64,000 nucleotides of DNA, taken from positions 81,023-145,022 of the forward strand of contig JAEZFW010000068.1 of NCBI GenBank assembly GCA_023417315.1. Reading direction: 5' to 3'. The first letter of the stretch is position 1, and each line of letters begins with the position of its first letter. Below the pieces are notes generated by a model, which was given only the letters and a program-made list of their open reading frames with translations, ran no database searches and was not told the DNA's origin. Shown here one piece after another: positions 34,504 to 43,996 of the stretch. The translations under genes and the position numbers were made by a program. This stretch comes from Pseudomonadota bacterium. GTDB lineage: Bacteria; Pseudomonadota; Gammaproteobacteria; Steroidobacterales; Steroidobacteraceae.

Positions 34504-35244
34504 ATGCGCTTCGTCCTCTACAACATCCGGTATGCAACCGGCACGGGCCCTGCTTTCCACCTGCCGGTCCCAGGCGCCGGATACTTGCGCAGCAACTCGC
34601 GTGTACTCGAGCGCATCACGCAGTATCTGAAGCTGCTCGATCCTGATCTCGTCGGCTTGATCGAGATCGACACCGGGTCGATCCGCTCAGGGCTCGTCAA
34701 TCAAGCGAAACAGATCGCGGATTCTCTGGGGCACTACTCCACGTATCAATGCAAGTACGGAGCGACCTCGATCAATCACTTGATGCCGATCGTGCGCAAG
34801 CAGGCAAATGCATTTCTTGCTGCCCCACGCGTCGAAGGTGAGCGTTTCCACTATTTCGAAACGGGTATCAAGCGCCTCATCATCGAGCTCGAGCTCGAGG
34901 AAGTCGCGATCTTCCTCGTGCACTTGTCGCTCAAGTTTCGGCACCGACATGATCAGCTTCGCTACCTGCACGAGTTGGTGAAACGCTCGCGCAAGCCAGT
35001 GATCGTTGCGGGCGACTTCAACACGTTCTGGGGCGATCACGAGATTTATCTGTTCATGGAAGCTTCGGGGCTCAAGAATGCGAATCGACTCGGATTGCCG
35101 TCCTACCCGAGCCGCAATCCACGTAAGGAGCTCGACTTCATCCTGCATTCCAAGGGTATCGAGATCACGCATTTCGACGTTCCCGATGTGCGCTTCTCGG
35201 ACCACCGTCCGCTCATCTGCGACTTCGAAATTCGCAACGGTTGA
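34504..35244 (+). CDS. Endonuclease/exonuclease/phosphatase-family protein
   Basis: This 246-residue hydrolase has the EEP fold. The N-terminal YNIRYATG and LIEID (metal-binding Glu), HLSLKFRHRHDQL, VIVAGDFNTFWGD (Asp-Asn) and FSDHRPLI (catalytic Asp-His) appear in order. The substrate may be a nucleic acid, inositol phosphate or sphingolipid-like molecule; the family call does not decide. ATG 34504 is used, although no good Shine-Dalgarno sequence precedes it. It leads the fadJ-like gene by 34 nt and is probably co-transcribed. Confidence 0.85.
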   Translation: MRFVLYNIRYATGTGPAFHLPVPGAGYLRSNSRVLERITQYLKLLDPDLVGLIEIDTGSIRSGLVNQAKQIADSLGHYSTYQCKYGATSINHLMPIVRKQANAFLAAPRVEGERFHYFETGIKRLIIELELEEVAIFLVHLSLKFRHRHDQLRYLHELVKRSRKPVIVAGDFNTFWGDHEIYLFMEASGLKNANRLGLPSYPSRNPRKELDFILHSKGIEITHFDVPDVRFSDHRPLICDFEIRNG

Positions 35245-35278
35245 GCGATCGACTCGCACAAGAAGAAGGGGATCTTGA

Positions 35279-37315
35279 ATGCAAGCGTCAACGGCGTCGA
35301 CCACGAGCACGCATTGGCACCTCTCGAAGGACGCTGATGGCGTTGCCTGGTTGACCATCGATAAGGCGGGTGCGAGCGTCAACAGTCTCTCGCGCGACCT
35401 GATGCAGGAGCTGCAATCGCACATCGAGGCGATTGAACGCGACCGCCCCAAAGCCCTCATCGTTCGCTCCGCCAAGAAGGGCTTCATCGCCGGCGCCGAT
35501 ATCAAGGAGTTCCTGACGATTCAGAACGCCGATCAGGCCTACCAGATGATTCGAGGCGGCCAGCAGCTGTTCGATCGTCTGGCGGCTCTGCCCTGCCCCA
35601 CGGTTGCCGTCATCAACGGGTTCGCACTCGGAGGCGGCCTGGAACTCGCGCTCGCGTGCCGCTATCGCGTGTGCGTAGACGATTCGAGCGCGACGCTCGG
35701 GTTTCCGGAAGTTCAACTCGGCGTGCATCCGGGGTTCGGTGGGACGGTGCGCTCGGTGCAACTCATCGGGCCGCTTGCGGCAATGGACATGATGCTCACG
35801 GGCAAGTCGCTCCGGCCGCAGAAAGCGCTCGAGCTTGGACTTGTAGACAAGTTAGCGCCGCGGGCGCAGCTCGATGAAGTTGCAAAGCAGCTCGCGCTGA
35901 GGCCACCGAAAGCGCGCACGCTGGGCTTCAAAGATCGACTGCTAAACGCAGGTCCGGTCCGAGCGATCGTCGCCGGTCAGATGCGAGCTCGAGTCGCGAA
36001 GCGGGCGCGTCCGTCTCACTACCCTGCACCGTATGCCATCGTGGACTTGTGGCAACGTCACGGCGGCCAGGGCGAGCGGGCGATGGAGGCAGAAGCTCGG
36101 TCGATGGCAGGATTGTTGCTCACACCCACCTCACGCAACTTGGTGCGCGTGTTCTTCTTGCAGGATCGCCTGAAATCAGCGGGTCGCTACGACGGTCCGC
36201 CCGCCGCGCACGTTCACGTGGTCGGAGCGGGCGTCATGGGCGGCGACATCGCGACCTGGTGTGCGGCTCGAGGTCTCACTGTCACGTTGCAGGATCGCGG
36301 CGAGCAGTACATCGCCCCTGCCCTCGCACGCGCTCGCACGTTCTTCGAGAAGCGGTATCCCGACGCGCAGCGACGCGATGCCGCGCTGGCAAGACTTCAG
36401 GGCGATGTCGCGGGCCAAGGCGTGGCGAATGCGGATATCGTCATCGAAGCCATCTTCGAGAACCTCGATGCCAAGCGCGAGCTCTACGCTCGGCTCGAGC
36501 CGCAAATGAAACCTGATGCGGTGCTGGCGACGAACACCTCGAGCATCGTGCTCGAGCAGCTTGCGGACAAGCTGGCAGACCCATCTCGACTCATCGGCTT
36601 GCACTTCTTCAACCCGGTCGCTCGCATGCCGCTGATCGAAGTCATTCGTGCCGAGAACAGCAATGTCGAGATGGTCCAGCGCGGACTCGCGTTCGTGCGC
36701 CAGATCGACAAGCTGCCGATCGCGTGTCGAAGCGCGCCGGGCTTTCTCGTGAACCGCGTGCTGATGCCCTATCTGAGCGAGGCGATTCGAGCGGCGGAGG
36801 AAGGCATTCCTCTGGCGCTGATCGATCGAGCGGCCGAGGACTTCGGCATGCCGATGGGCCCGATCGAGCTGGCGGATGTCGTCGGACTCGATGTCGTGAT
36901 GAGCGTCGGCAAAGTATTCTTCAAGTCGAACACAGAAGTCCCAAGCGTGCTGTCGACTCGCCACGCACAGAAGCAGTTCGGCAAGAAGACGGGGCACGGG
37001 TTCTACAACTGGGTTGACGATAAGCCGCAGAAGCCGCCGGCCGATGGCAAGACTGCGCCCGACGACCTCGAAGATCGGCTGCTGCTGCCGCTCGTGAACG
37101 AGTGTGTGGCGGTCTTGCGCGAGCAGATCGTCGAAGATCCTGAACTGATCGATGCAGGCGTGATCTTCGGCGCCGGCTTTGCACCATTTCTGGGAGGGCC
37201 GCTCCAGTATGCCCGCGCACGAGGCGTGAATGCGATCGTGGCGAGACTGCAAGAGCTCAAAGAGGCGCACGGAGAGCGCTTCGCACCCGATCCGGGATGG
37301 GACTTGCTCCGATAA
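35279..37315 (+). CDS. FadJ/FadB-type enoyl-CoA hydratase/3-hydroxyacyl-CoA dehydrogenase
   Basis: This 678-residue bifunctional beta-oxidation enzyme has an N-terminal crotonase domain (AGADIKEF oxyanion, GFALGGGLELALACR with its Glu, GFPEVQLGVHPGFGG with the second Glu). Its 3-hydroxyacyl-CoA dehydrogenase half has VVGAGVMGGDIA (NAD site, about 320), LHFFNPVARMPLIEVI with the catalytic His, and a C-terminal helical domain. Length is a little below FadJ (714). It oxidises acyl-CoA made by FadD. No thiolase gene follows; a cyclic-nucleotide-domain gene does. Confidence 0.93.
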   Translation: MQASTASTTSTHWHLSKDADGVAWLTIDKAGASVNSLSRDLMQELQSHIEAIERDRPKALIVRSAKKGFIAGADIKEFLTIQNADQAYQMIRGGQQLFDRLAALPCPTVAVINGFALGGGLELALACRYRVCVDDSSATLGFPEVQLGVHPGFGGTVRSVQLIGPLAAMDMMLTGKSLRPQKALELGLVDKLAPRAQLDEVAKQLALRPPKARTLGFKDRLLNAGPVRAIVAGQMRARVAKRARPSHYPAPYAIVDLWQRHGGQGERAMEAEARSMAGLLLTPTSRNLVRVFFLQDRLKSAGRYDGPPAAHVHVVGAGVMGGDIATWCAARGLTVTLQDRGEQYIAPALARARTFFEKRYPDAQRRDAALARLQGDVAGQGVANADIVIEAIFENLDAKRELYARLEPQMKPDAVLATNTSSIVLEQLADKLADPSRLIGLHFFNPVARMPLIEVIRAENSNVEMVQRGLAFVRQIDKLPIACRSAPGFLVNRVLMPYLSEAIRAAEEGIPLALIDRAAEDFGMPMGPIELADVVGLDVVMSVGKVFFKSNTEVPSVLSTRHAQKQFGKKTGHGFYNWVDDKPQKPPADGKTAPDDLEDRLLLPLVNECVAVLREQIVEDPELIDAGVIFGAGFAPFLGGPLQYARARGVNAIVARLQELKEAHGERFAPDPGWDLLR

Positions 37316-37421
37316 CTGCGTGAATTGAGCATTTATCGTACAGCCGGCGTCGGATTCGCCTGCTACCATCCTCTTCGTTGAAGATGTCGGGCCCTCGCTC
37401 GATGTCCCTCACTGGAGAACC

Positions 37422-38495
37422 ATGGAAAGCAAGCCGATCGATCTTGGCCTGCTGCGGTCGTTTTCTCCTCTCGACGGCATGAAGCGAGACAACCTGCACT
37501 CGCTCGCCCGCAAGGCTGCTCTGCGCGACCTACCGCTCGGGCGGCTGGTCTTCAAAGAGGGCGAAAACGACAAGCGCACGTACTACCTCGTTCGAGGCAC
37601 TGTCGAATTACTGCACGACGGTCGCCCCGTACTGACCCTGCGCGGCGGAACGCCTGAGGCGCGCAACCCCATCGGCCCTTCCGTACCACGGCGCTACAGT
37701 GGCCGCGTGGTCTCAGACTCTGCGCAATTACTGTCGATCGACAGCGATCTTCTGGACATGATGCTCACCTGGGATCAGACCGGTACTTATGTCGTCGATG
37801 AGCTCCATCAGCTCGACGATGTGCCAGTCACGGATGACTGGATGACGACACTTCTGCAGTCGAAGGCGTTTCACCGCATACCGCCGGCGAACATCCAGGC
37901 GATCTTCATGCGCATGCAGCGTGTCGATTACAACGTCGGCGATATCGTCATCAAGCAAGGCGACGAAGGCGATTACTTCTATGTGATCGTCAAGGGAACC
38001 TGTTCGGTGACACGCGAGACGCCTCTCAACAAGGAAGGAATCAAGCTTGCCGAGCTGGCCATTGGTGATACGTTCGGCGAAGAAGCGTTGATCTCGAATG
38101 CGAAACGCAATGCGACCGTGTCGATGCTCACTCCGGGCACGCTCATGCGACTTGCGAAGGATGATTTTCGAACGCTGCTGAACGAGCCGATGATGGATTG
38201 GGTCGACTTTGGGCAGGCGCAGTCGATCGTCGCACGCGGGGGCAAATGGCTCGACGTACGCTTGCCGAGCGAGTTCGATGGCTTTCACCTTGACGGCGCC
38301 ATCAACGTGCCGCTCTACTTCATTCGGTTGAAGATGAAGTCGCTCGATCGCGAGACGCACTACGTCGTGTGCTGCGACACCGGCCGTAGAAGCTCGGCGG
38401 CCGCATACATTCTCAACGAACGAGGCTTTCAAGCCTCCGTGCTCAGGAGCGGACTTGCGTCAGTCGAGCCGCGACGGAAAGTGGTGGGCGAATGA
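37422..38495 (+). CDS. Double cyclic-nucleotide-binding domain protein with C-terminal rhodanese domain
   Basis: This is a 357-residue cytosolic protein. Residues about 5-120 form a degenerate cNMP-binding fold lacking the phosphate-binding cassette. Residues about 135-260 form a second with a canonical cassette (FGEEALISNAKRNATV). Residues about 265-355 form a rhodanese domain with active-site loop CDTGRRS (catalytic Cys). It has no DNA-binding helix-turn-helix, so it is not a Crp-type regulator. It likely couples cyclic-nucleotide binding to sulfur transfer or to a protein partner. A heptamer-repeat hairpin begins 15 nt after its stop. Confidence 0.88.
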   Translation: MESKPIDLGLLRSFSPLDGMKRDNLHSLARKAALRDLPLGRLVFKEGENDKRTYYLVRGTVELLHDGRPVLTLRGGTPEARNPIGPSVPRRYSGRVVSDSAQLLSIDSDLLDMMLTWDQTGTYVVDELHQLDDVPVTDDWMTTLLQSKAFHRIPPANIQAIFMRMQRVDYNVGDIVIKQGDEGDYFYVIVKGTCSVTRETPLNKEGIKLAELAIGDTFGEEALISNAKRNATVSMLTPGTLMRLAKDDFRTLLNEPMMDWVDFGQAQSIVARGGKWLDVRLPSEFDGFHLDGAINVPLYFIRLKMKSLDRETHYVVCCDTGRRSSAAAYILNERGFQASVLRSGLASVEPRRKVVGE

Positions 38496-38510
38496 TGGAA
38501 GGGAATAATG

Positions 38511-38611
38511 ACTAGGGGATAGGGGATAGGGGATAGGGAGTGGTCAGAGAAAAAACGCGACGGCGTCGTCGCCTCTGACTATCCCCTATCCCCTATCCCC
38601 TATCCCCTATC
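38511..38611. repeat. Facing arms of CTATCCC heptamer arrays
   Basis: Left arm 38511-38540 is about four copies of GGGGATA; right arm 38579-38611 is about 4.7 copies of CTATCCC. Between them GTCAGAG (38543-38549) and CTCTGAC (38573-38579), then GCGACG and CGTCGC, continue the pairing, so one long hairpin can form. It lies between the rhodanese gene (plus) and the PilZ gene (minus). It may terminate transcription from both sides. Confidence 0.8.
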
Positions 38612-38619
38612 CGCTTCCC

Positions 38620-38976
38620 TCACATCGTATGCGTCGGCTTATCGCCGCCCAGCGCTCCCGCTAGATAACTTTCGATCTTGCGTTGCGTGTTGCCGCGATC
38701 CTGTTCGCTGAACTGCACGCCAATGCCGGCAGTGCGCTTGCCTTGCGCGCCCTTCGGCGTCATCCAAATCACGCGTCCCGCGACGGGTAGCTTTTCATCC
38801 TCTCCCATGAGATTGAGCAGCATGAACACCTCGTCACCGAGACGATAGTTGCTGTTCGTCGGGATGAAGAGCCCGCCGTTCTTCACGAATGGCATGTACG
38901 CCAGATACAAGGCGCTCTTGTCCTTGATCGTGAGGGTCAGAAGACCGGGTTTGCTGCTGGGCTGACGCATTACCAT
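38620..38976 (-). CDS. pilZ: PilZ-domain protein of type IV pilus type
   Basis: This 118-residue protein resembles PilZ of type IV pilus systems. GLFIPTNSNYRLGDEVFMLLNLMGE, VAGRVIWMTP and RTAGIGVQFSE are its main segments. The N-terminal RxxxR that binds cyclic-di-GMP is not present, as in Xanthomonas and Pseudomonas PilZ, which bind partner proteins instead. ATG 38976 is chosen over frame extension into holB. It is the last gene of the fab-holB operon, as in many Gammaproteobacteria, and ends just before the heptamer-repeat hairpin. Confidence 0.82.
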   Translation of the reverse strand: MVMRQPSSKPGLLTLTIKDKSALYLAYMPFVKNGGLFIPTNSNYRLGDEVFMLLNLMGEDEKLPVAGRVIWMTPKGAQGKRTAGIGVQFSEQDRGNTQRKIESYLAGALGGDKPTHTM

Positions 38977-38981
38977 GCGTG

Positions 38982-40043
38982 CTATCGACTCCGATTCATC
39001 GGTACACCGCGCGGATTTGGCCCCGCCGCGACGGGTGCCAAGACATCCAGCAGCGCGTACAGCCATGAAGTCACGGCAAGCTCGCGCTGGAGCGCGGTAC
39101 GGGCGAGTTGCGCTTTTAACGCCCGTGCGCGATCTACCAAACTATAAACGCTGCTTATGTTCAACGTGTGCGACGGGGTTGGCAAGTGCGTAGACCGGCT
39201 GGGGAACGTGATCAATTCGGCATTTCCAGCAAGTACCCCGCGAGCGAGAGAAGCGAGCCATAGATCCACCCACCTCAGGCGCTCAGGGAGTTGCTCATCC
39301 GCCCAAGCCGACGCGACTTGCGTCACATCTGCCCGGCCGGATAGTAGTGCGCCGAGGGATTTTTGCATCTCTTCGTGGAGCGCGGGAAAGGCGCCTTCCG
39401 CATGTTCGAGTGCTCGCAGCGGTGCATGACCGCAGTACTCGAGCACATCGGAGGAGATCTCACGACCGAGCTGCGCGTGCACCCATTCGCGCGCCTCGTC
39501 GGCGCGCGGCGCTGTGACGGAGAGCTTTAAGCAGCGACTGCGCACGGTCGGAAGCAAGCCCGACGGTTGCGAGGTGACAAGGATCAGTAGACTTGCGGGC
39601 GCAGGCTCTTCGAGCGTCTTCAATAGGCTATTCGCGGCTCCGGGTGTCATCTGATGTGCGGGCTCGACTATCGAGACTTTGTAGCCCTCTCGATAACTCG
39701 TCTTGCTCAAGCGCTCGCACATCGCGCGCACTTGATCGACGGAGATCTGCTGCTTGTCTTCTTCTGGTCTCACCCACCACAGGTCGGGGTGCGAGCCCGC
39801 ATCGATGAGCTTACAGCTCGCGCACTCTCCACACCGGTCGAGAACCTCGGGCCCGCTGCGATCGCACAGCACGGCCGCGGCAAGCCACGCCGCCAGATGT
39901 CTCTTACCGATGCCTTCGGGCCCGTGCACCAACAGAGCGTGCGACATGCGGCCGCTCGTCCATGCGGCCCGCAGCTGCTCGAGCGTCGGTCGATGCCACG
40001 GCAGCGCGCGCGGTACAGGCAGAGTAGGTGCTTCGTTGCTCAT
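38982..40043 (-). CDS. holB: DNA polymerase III subunit delta'
   Basis: This 353-residue clamp-loader subunit has HGPEGIGKRHLA (P-loop-like), the zinc-binding Cys set CGECASCKL with an earlier Cys, LLKTLEEPAP and the SRC motif RSRCLKL. It loads the sliding clamp with the other DnaX-complex subunits. It lies six nt after tmk and six nt before pilZ. The C terminus is Arg/Pro-rich. No oddity besides this. Confidence 0.93.
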   Translation of the reverse strand: MSNEAPTLPVPRALPWHRPTLEQLRAAWTSGRMSHALLVHGPEGIGKRHLAAWLAAAVLCDRSGPEVLDRCGECASCKLIDAGSHPDLWWVRPEEDKQQISVDQVRAMCERLSKTSYREGYKVSIVEPAHQMTPGAANSLLKTLEEPAPASLLILVTSQPSGLLPTVRSRCLKLSVTAPRADEAREWVHAQLGREISSDVLEYCGHAPLRALEHAEGAFPALHEEMQKSLGALLSGRADVTQVASAWADEQLPERLRWVDLWLASLARGVLAGNAELITFPSRSTHLPTPSHTLNISSVYSLVDRARALKAQLARTALQRELAVTSWLYALLDVLAPVAAGPNPRGVPMNRSR

Positions 40044-40049
40044 CGGGGG

Positions 40050-40694
40050 TCAAGTGCGGGCAAGTGCCCGGGTTTCAACGATCGCGCGAATCGCACTGGC
40101 GACGCTCTCGAGAGATCCTGCTGCATCGATGATGGCGATGCGCTCGGGCTCGGCGTTTGCGCGCTCCAGATAAGCGGCGCGCACCCGCTGGAAAAAAGCC
40201 TGCTGCTCGAGCTCGAAACGATCCGTCGCACCCCGAGTTTCGTTGCGTGATCGAGCACGAGCGGTCCCGACCTCGACCGGCGCATCGAGCAGGATGGTGA
40301 GATCCGGTCGCAAGGGTCCCAACACCGCTTGCTCGAGGATCTTGATGAGCTCGCGATCGAAGCCTCGCCCGCCTCCTTGATAGGCATAGGTCGCATCCGT
40401 GAACCGGTCGCACACGACCCATACGCCGCGCGCGAGGGCAGGCTCGATGACGTTCGCAATATGCGTCGATCGGGCTGCAAACATGAGCAGCAGCTCGCAC
40501 GATGGGGGCATCGTCTCTTCGCTCGTTTCGAGCAGGAGGGTTCTGATCTTCTCGGCACGCGGTGTCCCGCCGGGCTCGCGAGTCAGAATCACCTCGAGGC
40601 CAAGCTCGCTCAGCCAATCGCGCAGTGCGCCGATCTGCGTCGACTTTCCGACGCCTTCGCCGCCTTCGATCGTGATGAACTTGCCTCGCTTCAT
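40050..40694 (-). CDS. tmk: Thymidylate kinase
   Basis: This 214-residue enzyme phosphorylates dTMP to dTDP. The P-loop EGGEGVGKST, the DRX motif CDRFTDATYAYQGGGRG, and the lid region GTARARSRNE are present. Its ATGA stop overlaps the mltG gene by four nt. It is the usual neighbour of mltG and holB in this group. Confidence 0.95.
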   Translation of the reverse strand: MKRGKFITIEGGEGVGKSTQIGALRDWLSELGLEVILTREPGGTPRAEKIRTLLLETSEETMPPSCELLLMFAARSTHIANVIEPALARGVWVVCDRFTDATYAYQGGGRGFDRELIKILEQAVLGPLRPDLTILLDAPVEVGTARARSRNETRGATDRFELEQQAFFQRVRAAYLERANAEPERIAIIDAAGSLESVASAIRAIVETRALART

Positions 40695-41752
40695 TGTCGC
40701 TCGCGGAGCTTTCGTAGATAGCGCTTCACGGCGGCATCATGCTCCGCCAGTGTCTTGGAAAAGTAGTGGCTGCCGTCCGGCTCACCCGTGGCCACGAAGA
40801 ATAGCGCACCCGTCATCTCCGGGTGCGCGGCCGCGCGCAGGGAATCGAGTCCAGGCATCGCGATCGGCGTCGGCGGCAATCCTGCGCGCGTGTACGTGTT
40901 GTAGGGCGTGTCGCGCCGTAGATCTGCGCGGCGGATGTTGCCGTCGTAACGATCCCGCATTCCGTAGATGACTGTTGGATCTGTTTGCAGCCGCATGCCT
41001 CGACGCAAGCGCTCGATGAAAACACCCGCGACGGCTGGCCGTTCGGAGTCGAGCGCCGTCTCCTTCTCCACGATCGAGGCGAGAATCAGCGCTTCGTAGG
41101 CACTCGCGAGCGGAAGATCGGGAAGGCGCGCATCCCACGCACTCTGTAGCTCCGTTTGCATGCGTCGGTGCGCCATGCCGAGCAGCTCGATATCGCTCGT
41201 GCCGCGCGGAAAACGATAGGTATCCGGAAAGAATTGTCCCTCAGGATGAAGACCTGGCGCGCCGAGTGCGGTCATGATGTCTTCGTCCCCACGATCCCTG
41301 AACTGCGCATCGACGGCCTCGTGTGTGGCGACCGCATTGCGTACGTCCGAGAAGGTCGAGCCCTCGATGAAGGTGATGCTGTGAAGGATGACTCGTCCAG
41401 AGCTCAAGAGATCGAGCAGCGTGCGGGGCGTGAGTCCAGGCGCGAGCTCGTACTCGCCCGCTTTCAACGCCTGAGCGCGATTCAGCACTCGCGCCCAGCC
41501 GACCCATAGCCGTGGACGATCGAGAACGCCTGCTTCGTGAAGCGAGCTGCCGACAGCTCGCAAGCTCGCACCCCGCACCACCTCGAAGACGCGCACCTCG
41601 TGCAGCCCGCCGAGCGGAGTATCCAGCCATCGATGAATCCACCAGGCACCGCCGAGCACGCCGAGTGCTCCTAGCGCGAACAAGATGAGCAACGCGCGGA
41701 TGATCGCTCCGCCATTCGCCTTCGAACGTGGCGCCGTTGAACGCGGTGTCAT
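40691..41752 (-). CDS. mltG: Endolytic transglycosylase MltG
   Basis: This 353-residue membrane-anchored enzyme cuts nascent peptidoglycan strands and probably ends their growth. It has one N-terminal membrane helix (IIRALLILFALGALGVLGG), a LysM-like domain, and the YceG domain with EGSTFSDVRN, LILASIVEKET (catalytic Glu) and LPPTPIAMPG. ATG 41752 overlaps the pabC stop (TAATG). Confidence 0.94.
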   Translation of the reverse strand: MTPRSTAPRSKANGGAIIRALLILFALGALGVLGGAWWIHRWLDTPLGGLHEVRVFEVVRGASLRAVGSSLHEAGVLDRPRLWVGWARVLNRAQALKAGEYELAPGLTPRTLLDLLSSGRVILHSITFIEGSTFSDVRNAVATHEAVDAQFRDRGDEDIMTALGAPGLHPEGQFFPDTYRFPRGTSDIELLGMAHRRMQTELQSAWDARLPDLPLASAYEALILASIVEKETALDSERPAVAGVFIERLRRGMRLQTDPTVIYGMRDRYDGNIRRADLRRDTPYNTYTRAGLPPTPIAMPGLDSLRAAAHPEMTGALFFVATGEPDGSHYFSKTLAEHDAAVKRYLRKLRERQ

Positions 41753-42567
41753 TACGCCCTCAACGCTGCTTTGAATGCATTTGCGACCTCGCGTCGCGTC
41801 CATTCCTTCGTTCCCAAGACGCGGACTGGACGAATGCCGCGCACTGCATTGGTGAGGAAGACTTCCTCGGCCGCCTCCACATCATGAGGCCACAGAGGCT
41901 CTTCACTGACCGCGATGCCGAGCTGTCCGGCCGCGCGCAGAACTTGCCCGCGCATCACGCCGCGCACCCCACAGTAACGAAGATCAGGCGTAAGCAGCAT
42001 CCCCTCTCGCACCAGGAACACGTTCGATGCCGTACCGCACACGAGCTCGCCTTCCGTGTCCAGCATCAAGCCTTCGTCGATCGATACGTCGTGCCATTCC
42101 GCCTGCGCCAGCACTTGTTCGAGCCGATTGAGATGTTTGATCCCGGCAAGGCGTTCGTTACGCCCAAGTCGCGTCTCGCACCAACGAATGCTCAACATGC
42201 GATCGGATTCGATGTCGGGTGCCGCATAGGATGCGACCACCCGCGTCGCGAGTCCTGCGCTCGACGGCCGATAGCCTCGTGCCCCAACACCGCGCGTTAC
42301 GATGATCTTCACGACGGCACTGCGCAGATTCGCTGTGACTTTCTTGATCTCTTGCTCGAGCACCGATGCGTCGGGCGGTGCGATTTGCAGGCGCTCGCAG
42401 CCGGTGCGCAACCGCTCGAGATGCGAGCCGAGGAAGCGAACGACGCCATGCTCCAGGCGAGCGGTTTCGAATAAGCCGTCGCCATACTGAAAACCGCGAT
42501 CGTTCAATGGCAGCGCATTCGTGAGGTCTTTCGGGGGCGCTCCATTGACGAGCACCGACAGCGTCAT
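41752..42567 (-). CDS. pabC: Aminodeoxychorismate lyase
   Basis: This 271-residue fold-type IV PLP enzyme forms p-aminobenzoate from aminodeoxychorismate. FQYGDGLFETAR, HLERLRTGCERL, the PLP Lys region GIKHLNRLEQVLA and GTASNVFLV are family motifs. ATG 42567 overlaps the pabB stop (ATGA). It lies between pabB and mltG as usual in this operon. Confidence 0.93.
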   Translation of the reverse strand: MTLSVLVNGAPPKDLTNALPLNDRGFQYGDGLFETARLEHGVVRFLGSHLERLRTGCERLQIAPPDASVLEQEIKKVTANLRSAVVKIIVTRGVGARGYRPSSAGLATRVVASYAAPDIESDRMLSIRWCETRLGRNERLAGIKHLNRLEQVLAQAEWHDVSIDEGLMLDTEGELVCGTASNVFLVREGMLLTPDLRYCGVRGVMRGQVLRAAGQLGIAVSEEPLWPHDVEAAEEVFLTNAVRGIRPVRVLGTKEWTRREVANAFKAALRA

Positions 42568-43940
42568 CGGGGCCCCCACGGCTGTGTCAGCGCCCGCAAC
42601 ACGCCGCGCGCCTTTGCGCGGGTTTCCTCCAGCTCGCGCTCCGGAATCGAGTCGGCAACGATGCCGGCGCCCGCCCGGATCGTGAGCTCCCGATCCCTGA
42701 GCTCGACCGAGCGAATGAGAATGTTCAAATCCATCGAGCCGTCGCGATTCAAGTAACCCAGAGATCCGGTGTACGGGCCGCGCGCCTCACCTTCGAGCTC
42801 GCCGATGATCTCCATACAGCGGATTTTAGGACATCCGGTGATTGTACCGCCCGGAAAAACGGCTCGAACGACACCGCCTGGCGAAACGTCGGGGCGAAGC
42901 TGGCCGCGCACGTTGGACACGATGTGATGCACGTGCGCATACGATTCGAGCGCCATGAACTCGTCCACCTCGACGCTGCCTGCCGTGCAGATCTTTCCAA
43001 GATCGTTACGTTCCAGATCGAGCAGCATGACGTGCTCTGCGCGCTCCTTGGGGTGCGCGCGCAGCTCCCGGGCCAACACCTCATCGCTGCCGAAATTGTG
43101 ACCGCGAGGTCGCGTGCCCGCGATCGGACGCGTCGCAACCCAACCCCGATTCACTTGCACGAGCCGCTCGGGAGAGGAGCTTGCGATCGTAAGCTCGCCG
43201 AAGCGCGCGAGTGCTGCGAAGGGTGATGGATTCGTCTCACGCAATCGTCGATAGACTTGATGTGGCTGAACACCTTCTTTCAATCGCGCACGCCACGCGC
43301 GCGACAGATTAGCTTGATAGATGTCGCCAGCGGCGATGTAGTCGAGCGCACGCTCGACCGCATCGAGAAATGCCTGAGGCTTCTCCTCGTCGATCTCGCC
43401 TTCAATGAGCTCCGACTGCCATTGAGGCGCGCTCGCCGCTGCGGCCGCATCGTCTTGGATTTGCGAGACAGCATCGGCCGCATGCGGCTCAGCCAGGATC
43501 CAGGCTTCCGAGCTGTCGTGCCGGAATACGATCGCCGCTGGGATGCGAACGGCTTGCGCGATGGGACCGTGTGCCGGCTGAGGAAGCTGTAACCGGGGCT
43601 CGACCTGTTGTGCGAGCTCGTAACTCAAGAAGAGCAACCAGCCGCCTCGAAACGGCAGATGCACGTTCGATTCGTCGACTCGCTCTGCACGCCACCAGGC
43701 ATCCAGCGCATCTAGAAACGTTTGGCCTTTGGCATGAGAGCTGTCGCTCGCAAGCTCACCGGCTGCATCCAAGGTGAGCACTTGTGTTGGGCACGCGAAC
43801 AGGATGTCGTAGCGGCCGAGCGGCTCACCGCTGGCTGAGCTTTCGAACAGAGCGGGGTAACGCTGCGGGAAAACGGAGTGCAGCTCCAGCAGAGTCGAGC
43901 GTTGTAGCCGTACCGGAATCATCAACGGCTCTGCGTTCAT
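42564..43940 (-). CDS. pabB: Aminodeoxychorismate synthase component I
   Basis: This 458-residue chorismate-using enzyme has IYQANLSRAWR, IAGTRPRG with ERAEHVMLLDLERNDLG, FPGGTITGCPK and RAGAGIVADSIPE. The N-terminal part is the usual Trp-binding-like domain, though Trp binding residues are not examined. ATG 43940 (MNAEPLMIPV) is chosen over a longer in-frame extension to 43976 without a ribosome-binding site. PabA is not in the window. Confidence 0.92.
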   Translation of the reverse strand: MNAEPLMIPVRLQRSTLLELHSVFPQRYPALFESSASGEPLGRYDILFACPTQVLTLDAAGELASDSSHAKGQTFLDALDAWWRAERVDESNVHLPFRGGWLLFLSYELAQQVEPRLQLPQPAHGPIAQAVRIPAAIVFRHDSSEAWILAEPHAADAVSQIQDDAAAAASAPQWQSELIEGEIDEEKPQAFLDAVERALDYIAAGDIYQANLSRAWRARLKEGVQPHQVYRRLRETNPSPFAALARFGELTIASSSPERLVQVNRGWVATRPIAGTRPRGHNFGSDEVLARELRAHPKERAEHVMLLDLERNDLGKICTAGSVEVDEFMALESYAHVHHIVSNVRGQLRPDVSPGGVVRAVFPGGTITGCPKIRCMEIIGELEGEARGPYTGSLGYLNRDGSMDLNILIRSVELRDRELTIRAGAGIVADSIPERELEETRAKARGVLRALTQPWGPR

Positions 43941-43996
43941 ACGAGAGCCATTATCGCCGAGTACCGAGGCAGGCAACTTGTCGGCGAAGGTGCAGA

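Noticed and set aside
36176..37369. 397-codon frame on the minus strand
   Set aside because: Antisense to the FadJ-type gene, which has complete family motifs; composition is typical of a shadow frame.
38511..38611. CRISPR-like look of the tandem repeats
   Set aside because: Units are 7 nt without spacers, arms are inverted, and no cas genes are present.
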